Shown here: positions 48,175 through 60,100 of the stretch, piece after piece
Position numbering within the stretch: the stretch's first letter is position 1
How the letters are laid out: each line of letters opens with the position of its first letter
Origin: Embiotoca jacksoni
Taxonomy: Eukaryota; Chordata; Actinopteri; Embiotocidae
Direction of reading: 5' to 3'
Assembly (NCBI GenBank): GCA_022577435.1
Contig: JAKOON010000002.1
Location: 13,746,184-13,810,183, forward strand
DNA: 64,000 nucleotides
The notes under the pieces: generated by a model
What the model saw: only the letters and a program-made list of their open reading frames with translations
What the model was told of the DNA's origin: nothing
Database searches by the model: none
Made by a program: the position numbers and the translations under genes

Positions 48175-49320
48175 CTACTGGTCTTCTTTTTGGTTGGCTG
48201 CTTCCTTGGCCGCGCAGTCTTTGACCTCCCGTTTCAGCTTGGATAGCTGTTCTGAATGGTTGGCCAAGGTGCCATTCACCTGCGCCAGGTAGGAGTCAGA
48301 GTGTCTCTCAAGTTCTGCCCTGATCCTCTCCAGGTGCTCTGCCAGCTCCCCCAGGCTGCTGCACTGGCCCTCTACATGGCTCACCCTGCTGTCCACGTCC
48401 TTCACCTCCTTCTGCACCTCTTTTGCTGTGCTGCGACAGCCCTGCAGCTCTCCGGCTAACTGTCTCTTCAAGGCCACCAGCTCTCCCTTCAGCTGGGCCA
48501 GCCGCCTCTCCCCGGACCCAAGCAGGGAGGCTTGGTGGCCCATTAGTTTGGTGATTCCCTGCACCTGATTGACTATCTGGTGCTCCCTCTGTTCCCATGA
48601 TGCATTAGCGTGTCCCACTTCAGTGGTAATGAAGCTGATGGAGTCCTTTAGGCCCTTCAGAGTGCGGTTCACAGAGTTGATGTTGACCTTTAGTAGTGTG
48701 ATCTCTCCCTGGACCAAGCCCTCTGCATCCTCCTGGGCGATCCGGAAGAGCAGGTTCTGCAGAGTGTTGTTTAGGCGGTGCAGCTGGTTCGAGTGGGAGT
48801 CCAGACGGTCTGTCATCTCCTTTCCCATCCCCTCACACTCCTCCTCTATTCCAGAATCACTGACACCCCCTCCTGGTGGGGTGGAAGGTGAGCAAGAGGA
48901 GGTGCAGAGGAGCTCCAGGTCTATTAACTGTTTCTGAATTCCACTCAGGTCTCCCTCCACTCTCCTCCTCACAGACTCGATCTCCGTCTCCAGTGCAGGG
49001 ACCACTTGACCCTCCAGAAGAGCCGGGGCAGTGGCATTACTCAGCTCCTCCACAGCCACAAACACTCTCTCCTCTAGAGTCTTCAGCTTGTCTTCCAGCA
49101 GGGTCTTGAAGCCGTCTATACCACCAGGAAGCCCGTCTACTCCATCAGGTCCACCACTGGTGGCATTGAGTCGGCCCTCTATGTCCACCAGGCGGGTCTC
49201 GATCAGAGTTTCTACGTGGATGCTCTGTTCAGTGAGGGCCGTCTGCATCTGTCTCTGAGATTCTGTCAAACCTTTAACAGACTCCTCCAGAAGCAGCACG
49301 CGCTCAGACAAGCTGTTCAC
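48175..49320 (-). CDS. emilin3: emilin3 coding exon 6 (last)
   Basis: Residues 437-817 and TAG. It starts VNSLSERVLLLEE and consists of coiled coil broken by a short Gly-rich insert (SGGPDGVDGLPGGIDG, about 491-506) and a Ser/Pro/Gly loop with CTSSCSPSTPPGGG. GEITLLKVNINSVNRTLKGL is the most conserved EMILIN-3 block. It ends CAAKEAANQKEDQ with no C1q fold. Acceptor TTGCAG. Confidence 0.93.
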   Translation of the reverse strand: MNSLSERVLLLEESVKGLTESQRQMQTALTEQSIHVETLIETRLVDIEGRLNATSGGPDGVDGLPGGIDGFKTLLEDKLKTLEERVFVAVEELSNATAPALLEGQVVPALETEIESVRRRVEGDLSGIQKQLIDLELLCTSSCSPSTPPGGGVSDSGIEEECEGMGKEMTDRLDSHSNQLHRLNNTLQNLLFRIAQEDAEGLVQGEITLLKVNINSVNRTLKGLKDSISFITTEVGHANASWEQREHQIVNQVQGITKLMGHQASLLGSGERRLAQLKGELVALKRQLAGELQGCRSTAKEVQKEVKDVDSRVSHVEGQCSSLGELAEHLERIRAELERHSDSYLAQVNGTLANHSEQLSKLKREVKDCAAKEAANQKEDQ

Positions 49321-51531
49321 CTGCAATAATCAAATTATTTTTAGTTATTTTTCCCAAATATCCCACGTACATTTTAACTATTTTGTGATGTTCCCCTTTT
49401 AGTATCATAGACTCAAATGTATTAAATGAATAGTTTTGTATTTTCTGAAATCTGATTTGCTTTCTCTTTGAGGATTAGAGGAGAAGATTAATGGTGTCAT
49501 GTTTGTGCAAAAAAGCTGAAACTACAGCCCGGAGATACAATGTAGTTAAGCATTACTGAAAACAAGCGGAAACAGCTTCCAGGTTCCCAACATAACAATG
49601 TTCATTTATATGTTTTTTTGTTTGTTTTGTTTTTATAAAACCACAGACATATAATTTGTAAATGAATTATCTTAGACAAAGACTGGCTACTGTATTCCTT
49701 CTTCCTCTGGACTTCCTCTTTATTATCCAGACATCTAAATCTTGTTAAAAAAAAAAAAAGTAAAGTAGCCCACTGCCCCCAAATGCAAACTATTCTTTAA
49801 AACCTACATTTTGGTTTCTTCATTTGGTTTCTCTTTGTTCAGATCACATTTGATAGCACGTTGATTATATTACCATCGCATTCATGCCATACCTGTCCGC
49901 AGCAGCTCTCGGTCAGAGTTAGACCCTGAATCTGAGCCTGCAAAGTGCCCAACTCCTCCCTGAGCCCAGTTTCTCTGCCATCCAGAGACTGCTGCATCTG
50001 CTCCTGGCCATCCATGTGCTCCCTGTGGCACAGCCTCTGCACCTCACCGATCTTCTCATCACAGAGGTTCTCCAGGCCGGTCAGCCGGCGCTCAAATCCA
50101 TCCAGGATCTCAGCTCTCACCCCAGCCAGCTTGGCATCTAAGATCTCCTCTAGATAAAGGGTGGAGCCAGGGACAGGGATGGGCTTGCCTCTGGCTCCTT
50201 CCAGCAATCTCTTTAACTGACCGTCATGACCCAGGACCATCCCCTAAATACACACAGAGGAGAGAAGGAGACACAACTAGCATGTATAAAGGCAGGAGTA
50301 AGATAAATGATTCCTTTCAAACTGTACAGAAACTGTGTGTCAACTAATCCATCATATTGATACCTGAATTTCCTCTAGAATGTGAGTCTTGGCTCTCAGC
50401 TCATCCTTCACTTCTGTCACTCTCCCTGCTAAGTCTCCGAACCCATTGAAGCTTTCTCCTCCGTCCAGTCCACCGGGGTTGCCATCTGGGATCACCCCAA
50501 ATTCCACTGTGGAGTCGGGCACACGGGGAGTGTTGGGCAGCAGAGACACCAGGAGTTTATTGGTGTCTTCCCGGAGGGATGTGCGCAGGCGCTCCTCGAG
50601 GCCAACTACTACTCCATTGAGAGTGTCGAGACCCTGGGTGAGTCGACGCAGATCCTCTTCTACCCGATCCAGACGCTCACCCGTCACCCCTGAAATGCCA
50701 AATTTGTTTCCTGTATTTTCAAGCGTAATAAGAGAAAGGAGAATGTTTTAGAACCTTTTTTAAATGTGTAATATCCAAAGTGGCTGCTTTAATGCACACA
50801 TGCACAAATACCAAAAGACACAATAAATTGAATGGCAGAAAACTAGGCTCGGTGATTTAACAATCGACCAGTTGGAGTTCAGCTCTCACCAAAGTTTGGT
50901 TTGCCATTCCCAGCAGGCAGTTGCCCTGTAGGTATTGGTCTGTTGTTGGGCCCACTGGGGAAGGGTCTGCCTGGCTCCACCTGCCCTCCTCCAGGCCTCT
51001 GGTCCACAGGGGGTGTAGCACCATGGGGGAAGCCCTTCAAACCCGGGCGATGGGGAAAACCTGCACCCTTAAAGGGTGGCATCATGACGTCAGGCAGTGA
51101 TGTGGGTCCATCGTGGCAGTTTTCTCCGGAGTAGCTGGGACAACATCTCCACTCGAGCTCGGTCACTGTTTTAAAACCCACTTTGTACTTTGGTTTGTAG
51201 AATGTCCTGTACCTGAAGTAAATATGATAAACAAATGTGTTTACTATCAGACGATAAGAGTATCTTATTAATAGCTGACATACAGTATACCAGGTTCTAT
51301 CTGAACTGCTTTTGTTTTAACTCATTAAGAGCACAGAGCTCCAGCAGAGATAAAGGGATGAAGTTGTTCTCTACGGGATTAAATATGGATTAGAGGAATA
51401 TTAGGAGATTAAATAAAGTGTGGTGTAAATGATGTGGCATCAGAGGATCGGACCTGAGTCAGCACCCAACTTCAATGTTATCTCGTTCAAGCTGAATTTC
51501 AAACTCTCTCTACTAACACACAAACACACAA

Positions 51532-51582
<51 letters not shown>

Positions 51583-54093
51583 TTGATTAATCTTTTTAAG
51601 GATAAAATCCACCCTAATTTCCCCTGTGTGGGGAACACATAGTGGTTTCAAGGGCAGATAACATTCAAGTAAAGTTTTAAAGTATTACTTCATACTGCAA
51701 AATAATACAATGCTGAATATTTAAAAAAGATAGGGTTCAGGTAAGGAACAAGTACAACGTCTAAACCAGAATAATCGAGAAATAAAGAGCTCATCATCAT
51801 TTTTTATGCATATGCAAATGGTTCTGCTAGTGTTCCTTAGTTGTACAATATTCACTTGAATAAACAATCCATTTTTTACTGCATTTCTTTGTCAAAGGAC
51901 TCTGACTACCAATGGATTTGCACACAGCTGAGTCTAAATCAGTATTTGAGCAACAAACTTCTGAACACTAGAGGGCAGCATTGACATGTGGTATGTCAAT
52001 GTTGATCTGCAGTATATTCCACAGTGCTCTGTGCTGCAGTTTGTTGAATGGAGAGTAATAATTACACACTATAAACCCCATAAAAAATTTTTTTAAAAAT
52101 GTAAAACCTCAGTGCACTCACACTGGGCTGTAAACTGATTTATAGCATTTTGCAATGTTTACATGTTGTTATTTCCTTTGAATAACTTACATGACAACAG
52201 GACATTTCTGACCCCAGATGCACTTGGTTGTATACTCAGCCTTCACATAGGTTGCCACACCATCCTGCATGGTGCATGTGATGTTCTTCTGGACCACGTA
52301 GGCACAGTGGTTTCTGTGGGGACAGCAGAGGGAGGTTGGACTCAAACAAGTAGAAGCACTGAAGTAAATATCGTTGTAATGGCAAAATGTGGTGCAACAG
52401 TAGGACAAGTAAAGAAGCACAGCAATATACTGTACATGTAGATACCAAACACACGCGTCACCTTGAGGGATGAGACCAAATAAACAAAATCCTTGAGTGT
52501 TTTAAATTTGGCAAGGGTCCATTTTATTGCTATTTCTTTTCTCAAAAAATGTCTCGCTCTGAGTAGAGACATGATTGCTGAAAAATCAAATCTTTCACAG
52601 TAAGTAATAGTTCAAAGCATGCTGCTACTCCACCTACCTCTGCATCATTAGATTACTTCTTCCTGACAAATATGCTGTTCAAAAATGAAGCCTCCCTTGA
52701 GTTCAGACTCCGTTAAAGCTTTACTGTATTATTTATCTCGTGGTTTATAGTGAATGTCCTCTATTCTGTTGTATAGTGCTTCATTTAATAAATTTTTTCT
52801 TCTCATTCTGAGTCTGCATTTTGATTGTTCCCTTGTTGCTGTTTTTTCTTTTTTTATGATTGATGCTTTCTTAAACCAATATGATGTATGTTCATGATAG
52901 ATGATGCATCTTGTATGCTTTATAAAATAATAGAAGCTTTGAAGACCTTTTACAGAAGAGCTACAGTATATGTTGCATATGGATGAATTATATTAAGTAG
53001 CAATTCATTGTTTAATCCAAACCATAAAACTGCTGACATCAGTCATAGTGATGACAAAGGGTTTGCAGAGAGCTTCTTCGTTTGTCTTTTGTTTCCATTG
53101 AGATAAACATGGGAATTCATTGTCAAGAAATATCACATAGGCTGTTTTCAATCCTGGAGGATGCTCTGATGCATCTACAATCAAACACATAACTAGAAGA
53201 GCACACAGAGAGTGCAGACCTTTGCCAAGGCTAACAGTTCACTCTTCTCTGACATGCAAATCTGCATCCGCAACCACTTTATGTGTCTGAATATATTTAC
53301 AATTGTAGTTATGTAACAATTGTACTGCTTATGTTTCTCCATACTGACTGCTTGTTCTATCTGGTTTGAGTCACTGCATTTCTAACATGGCCTATGTTTT
53401 GTCACTACTGAACGTTGCTGCCATCTACTGGATTTTAAGATGTTTGGCATTTAGTAATCTTGCAATCTAAATGAAAGTGAAAATTAATTTGAATCCACTT
53501 CAAAATTTAATTGGTTCTTCCTTAGCCCATGCTTCACCTTTCCACCAAATTTCATGTAAATCGGGCTCGTAGATTTCCCACAATCCACCTGACAAACATG
53601 CAAACCACACCAAAAACAGAACCTGCTTGGCAGAGGTTAACTTCACTGTAGCTACTTTTGAGCAGTTGTTGCATCACACTGGAACTGGAGCTGGAGCTGG
53701 ACCTGGACCTTCTCTGTCCCTCTCCCACTCTTTATTGCCAGTGCAGCTATAGCAACTGCTAAATGTTCCCCTGGCCTCTGCGCAACACAGGAAATGATGA
53801 TCTGTGCTCTTTAGGCCCACATGTGAAGCATTTCTTACATTCAGAGGGGAGCATTTAATAACACATGCAGTACTTAACGTTGCTCCACAGCTGTTTCAGG
53901 ACAAATAGAAGTGTTTGGAGCAGCAGGGAGAGACTCGGGGGCTGAGGAGGTTCTATGCGCCAAGTTAACAGGTTCAGAGGGCTAACAGACAGGACAGCCT
54001 GTTAGAATCTGTGAGAAACCAATGCACTGCTGCAGCTTTCTGCAAATTGCTGACCATGTTGACAGTGTTTTTTATGTGTGTGTATGTGTGTGT

Positions 54094-54135
<42 letters not shown>

Positions 54136-57100
54136 GCTCTCCCTGTGTTGACATATGTTAATAGCAGTAGAAGGAAAAGGGCAGGAGTCAGAATGACAGA
54201 GCTCCTTTCATACCAGCCTGACAATCTGCTGCCAGGTCATGCGTTGTTAAGGAAGTGGCAGTTACGACCTTAACTGATGTGGTATGATGGGAGCTCTCAA
54301 AGCACTTTAAACTCATACGTGCAATTTGGTTGCTGCAGATGATTTTCTCACCGTAACAAAAACAAGGGAATTCTGGCTGGAAGGATGTATCGCATGGTGC
54401 TTAGGTTCATAAAATGAAGGCTGCAAGCTTAAACAAACAGGGCTGCTTCATTGTTTCTGGTACTGTTTCCCTCTCGTGAAAACCAAACAAATAGGAGGAC
54501 TCCTGTAATGTGGCAATGCTGCTAATAATTTGCTTTCATGCTGTTTTTGTTCTAACACCCCACCTGCAGTCTCTGAGTTTAACACTGATCACTCCCTGTG
54601 CTGTCATCTGCTGCTCAGAATGCTTTGCAGAGAACACACGGAGCCTTTGGTGCCAAAATAAATTAAAACAAATTTTAACATGTGAGGTATTTGGCACAAA
54701 CATATTTGTAGAAGTTGTTATAGATTCCTGGAGTTTGGGGAAAAAAAAAAACCAATACTGTCATCCAGAGAATATCAGCATTATAGCAAGTGGTTTACAT
54801 TGTATAATATACTCCGATTTAATGGCTATGGTTTACTCCTCATGAAATTAAAGATTTACTGACTGGATCAAGGAGAATTATGACATGTTTTTTTTAATGT
54901 ATGAGAGAGATGGTGTAAAAGCTCTTAAAGGCATACAAGGATTTGTGACAGCTGATGGAGAGCAGCCCCAGTGGATGTCAGTTAAATGTGTGACCCCCTT
55001 CTTACACACTTACAGGCAGGGCCAGTCAGTGAAGTGAAAAGTGATCGTGTTCACCGGTTTGTTTGTCAGGTGCACATCTCGGGGGGGGGGGGGGCAGTGA
55101 CCTTCAGATTCACACACAATGTCTGAAAAGTGCAGGAATCCAGATGTACATGAGAAGAAGGGGGGGGGGGGAAACATTTCTCCTGTGCATAGGTTTCTGT
55201 TTCTGCCTTTCACTCTCTCTCCCATTGCCTTTGCCTGTTTTCACAGATCTGTCAATGTCATTTGAGTGATATTTTATCCTCAGTGTCTCACAGACATGGG
55301 GGGGTAGGCGGAATCTGGCTTTGTGAGACTCAAAGTTGAATGTTGAGATAAATCCTGTCCCTCTGCGCTGCAGTGTCGGTGAGGGCAAGAGGAGGTCACC
55401 TCCCCTGCTCTGTAAGACTTGAGTTTCAACTTGAAAGATAGTGATAATGTGTGTAAGCTGACAATGACACACACACCTGCACATTTTATAGACACAAAAC
55501 AGAACAATGAACTGCTTGGCCCTTTAATCTCACACCCAGAGAGACCACACTGCTCTGCAGGAAAATGCCTGCAGAAGCTTAACACCAGAAATACAAACCC
55601 GTGATGTGTAAGTGGTCATATGTGAGATGAAAAGTGCATTGATTTTTGTAATAGTCTCAGCCATGTCCAGCAGCTGCACGGGAGGTGAGAACTTTGTTTG
55701 GGCTGCTTGCGTGTGGGGGAGGATCTCCAGCTGGGACACTTTAAGGGAAATCAGAAGTCCTGATTTGAGATCAGGGGAATATGAAGAGCATGAAGAGGAG
55801 AAGAGAAGAGAGTGATAGCCTATTCTGAGCTTTTTCCACACCTCATCTCTTAACCAATGTGGCACAAGGAGACTGGTGTTAAATACTTTCTGCTGTTTGT
55901 TTTAGCACTCATGGGCAACAGAGGGGAAGGGTTGGCCACACAGGATAACCCCCTAAGTGCTCAGACAGTAAAAGCCACCTAGGTCAAGTCAACTTTATTT
56001 ATGGCTCACATTTAAAAACAACAGGCACTGGCAAACATGCACAACCGCAATAGATTATCATAATTAACAGTGGCAGTAAAATACATCAGACATCTTCCAT
56101 TTGTTAAATATGCCAGACAAGATATTGCATAGCTTAATATGATTCGTCAAAGAGAAATGAAGTTTGAAAGTGAAGAGTTTAAGAGGTCAAATGAATGAGA
56201 CAAATAAACCATCTGTTCGTTTGGGGCAACAACAGGGTATGAGGTGCCTTAAACTTTGCCCATGGAACAGGATAAGCATCTGGTCAGAGTACCTGAGTGA
56301 TCTAGAAATGGACGAGGGAAGTAGGTCACAGGACCACGAAGTTTGCTCTCAATGCTAATGAATCCAAACAAGACTGTCGTCATGCTAGCTGCTTCGTGAA
56401 GCTGCACTTTGGCCTTGTGGTGCTTTCCGTACATGTTTACACGTAGATATGTCATTGGCCGCTACCGTTAATTACACCGCTATAGTGCGAGACTTTTATG
56501 TATAAATGAACACCCTTTACATTTAAGCCGTTGCCAAAGTAGTTCACGCAATCACCACCAGGTAAATCTCTTTGTATTTCACAGTTCACTGAGTTTTTAA
56601 ATCTGGTGTCTGGTAAAACATTCCCACATTTTGTCAAATCTGAAGGGGGGAGGGGGGGGGAGCAACAGGTGCAAACAAGGGCCAAGGACACATCGGCATG
56701 CAAACAGGAGGAAGCGGGGATTGAACCACCAATCTTACAATTAGTAAGCGACGCGCTCTACCATCTAAGTCAAAAGCGACAACAAACCAAGAGAGAACCT
56801 CTGCAATTAGAAAAAAGATTTAGGTGGAAAAAGAAAGCTATTGACGATGAGCACCCAACCACCACGGATAGTCATCGATGTGGCTTTTCCTCGTTGGAGT
56901 GCTGAAGAGAAGGTACTAAGGGCAGATACAGATAGTGCATTACTGCTCCTGGACAGGTTAGTATTTGTAGAATCATTTCTGAGGGTTATGGAGCTATTAT
57001 ATGTTTTTATCATTTTTCTGACCGCCAGAAGGGGTCGCAAAAAGTTGTAGACTGCAAGTGTAAAACAAGGATTACATAATGTGACGTATCACAAATGAAA

Positions 57101-60100
57101 AGTGTGACTTGTCTGCACAATGCTCCATAAATGCTGTCAATTGATACTGTATGTCTAATCTTCCATATATTTGATTCTAAACACTTCTATTTTGTGTCAC
57201 TGACAACAGCAAGAAAACACCCAAATATGAAAAACTAAGTATCCAGCTGATCCACACCCTCACTGAACCACCCAATCCCAAGTGATTTAACTAATTCAGT
57301 ATCATGCATGTGTTAAACGCTGTGTATCCCTGCTTCACCTGCCTTTAATCTGTCCTCCCCAGTTAATATCAAAATAGTCTTCACCTCTTTTCACTGTGAC
57401 AGGTAAGCCACACGTACTATTTCTCTTGGCTTTCTCTCACTCTCCTGACTCCTAAATATTGTCTTTTTTCTGTCATTGGAGCATGGCATTTTCTGACTGC
57501 TTTTCTGCTCCCAGAGTGAATATTTCCAGTATAGCATTGCAGTTCCTAAATCACTTCACAGCCTCCCAGGGGGAAAGCAGAATTCCCGTCTCAGATTCTC
57601 ATGTGGAGCGTTGTCGGCAAATATTATTGCTGCTACACCTCCACCCTGTGCTGGACCCAAATCAGCTCACCTTTCAGTCCCCCCCTTCTTCCTCATAACC
57701 TTTTTTTTCATTGAAATATAAAAACTGCAGGTTATCCCTGTTTAATTATACCAGGTTTTGGTCTTCCCTGTGTTTCTAACACTATTATGACTTGATTTTT
57801 TTTCATACATCTCGTCTATGTTACCTCATAATGCCCAACTTGCCTGGCCCTCTACCTCGCCACTTCTCCCTCCACTGCCTCACTTGTTTTGACACTGTGG
57901 CAGTGAAGGGCTCACCTTCCTCATTACTAACCACACTCTCACCTGCAGGGGTTCCTGACTGTTTGAACCCCGGCCACTGCTGTTGGCTCTGACAGATTTA
58001 TGACTGAAGAGGGCCAGATAGAGAACCATGCAATCTTGAATAGGACTTATAACAACTGTGTCTATAGGCTAGCAGGTTTCCTCCAGGGTCCATCTAGTTT
58101 CATATATGCTTTTAACAATGCCCATTTCTTGCAAATTGTCTTGAGGATTGCGACTGCTATTGTGGCTAATGATTTGGGTGACAGGAAATACGTGATACTA
58201 CCAACTCTAAGACCAAGATTATCTCTCTGTCATTCAGAAGCAAGTCACCTCCAATTATTGTAGCCAGACCATTACTCATATGTTTCTCGAATCACCTCTA
58301 ATCATTGTTAAAGCAATGAAATCATGTGGCTATTGTCATCTTCTGCAACCTTTAGTCAGTAAAATTTGAGATCAACATTATTTCTCATAAGTTGTTTTCT
58401 TTAACAGTAGTATTTCTGTTATGTTGTACGGAGAGGCTCAAATAGTAGTCACCAGTAGTGAAATTTTTTTTTTTTACCAAAGCACATAATCTTCTTTGAC
58501 TAAACTCTGAGCTTTTGAAGTAAAAGAATTATTAGATTTGCTAGACTCACTGTACCGTATGTGCCATAAGCGTAAGCAACATGTACAATGCTTAATTTGG
58601 GTGTAAATACACTGCTGAATTATAGACAGTATAAAAGTGGAAGTAGCTGCCAGGCCTGAAAAGTAAAACCAGTGTGGAAGTGCTGTTTTGAAGCCTCGAA
58701 TCTGGCATTTTGGCAATCGCCATCTTGTTTTGTTTGAGCCAGAAGTGATGGTGTTTTGGATGAACTGGGGAGATGCAAAGGGTGGATCTCACTTGACTAA
58801 GAACTGGAGGACACTAAGCCTGCCTACCTAAACTGGAAATCTGACTGCACCCCTGGCATGTCATTTGAACCAGACATGCTATCGAACATACCTCTGTTTA
58901 GAGCCTAATTTCTAATTAAACACAAAATTACTTTCTGAAGCACCACCAGAGCACTGATCAGAAGGAGTGACTTTAGCTTGACACTATAATGATATGAACA
59001 AAATATTTATATATTTCAAGTTGAATGGGAGTCTATGGAGCAAGATGTTTTTTGGAGCCAGCCCCTTGTGGCCCTCACTGGTATTGCATTTTGAGGCTCT
59101 TCAACAAAGGTTTAGCTTTTCATGAATAGATATTGTGTAAATTTGTATAGAAATTATATGATACTGAATGAAGTGGTTTAGGTATACACCTAAACCACTT
59201 AAGGGCGTTAGAGGATTTTTTATTTTTTTCTCCTGGAAAAAATTATTTGGTTTTTAAAGGTTTAATTAATGTTAGGAGAGGGACTTCTATTTTTTTTTTA
59301 ATGGTAAGCTAAGCAGGTGATTGGCCTTAATGGATAGATATGAGACTGGTTTCAACCTTCAAATATGTCTCTAATCTGATCAGTGAAGACATGTGGCATC
59401 TTCTAGGATCCTAATTGATTTACACAAACCCATTTCCCAGTAATAAATATATGGCTGTTGGATTATGTTTCACCTGCTTTGTAGTGGCAAAGTGCAACAT
59501 GAGAGATGCTTGTGAGATGGAGGATACCGTTTTTAAGTCTGCCCTTCTCTTTTGGGACACAGGAATGTGTGACACAGAATAAAGGTGGTGTACAACAGTT
59601 ATATGTACAGAATTGTCTAACAATTTACCATATTTACAGTGGCGCTGAGGTGCAAAACACAAAACAAAAAGAAAAAAACATTCACGCTTTAGAGGGGTGG
59701 AACGTCACTGCCCAAGACCAAAGAAAGGCGCACCAGGTCAGGTGCACAACCAGGTGGGCTTTCTATTACATTCCTGGGGCTGTGCGGCATTAATTCATCT
59801 CCTATGTCAGGCCGTCAACCCCAACCTTTACTGTGACGATCTGAGGCGTCTGAGGAAGGTGTGTGTGCGATGGCACTTGGGTTCTCTAATGCGCCCACTC
59901 ACAGCGCCATGATAACGCATTGTTTCTCACCCACAACATCACAATTGTAACTCCCCATCACCCCTACTCAGTGGATATGACTCCCTGCTGCTTCTCTCTG
60001 TTCCCCAATAATTTGTCACAAACTTTGATGTGCGTTCACTGCTTCAGTTTCAGGTGCGTAAAACATCACCGATGCATTTGGATTGCTGCTCACAAAAAGT

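Larger units (their letters stand above)
52314..59636. other. emilin3 intron 1, 3' part
   Basis: Non-coding. Contents: an interspersed repeat at 53483-53642, (TG)n at about 54068-54132, G runs at 55081-55094 and 55160-55171, a retroposon tail at 55984-56060, a SINE at 56668-56772, a repeat at about 58620-59100 and a short palindrome at 59171-59200. The remaining sequence shows no exon-like block. Confidence 0.75.

Noticed and set aside
48256..49258. Several plus-strand open frames opposite emilin3 exon 6
   Set aside because: Antisense shadows of a GC-rich coiled-coil exon; no domain, no start context and no splice logic. The same applies to 49945-50157, 50389-50751 and 50901-51134.
56710..56770. 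A tRNA gene on the minus strand
   Set aside because: A and B boxes are present, but the anticodon loop is too short and the acceptor stem does not pair; it is a SINE head.
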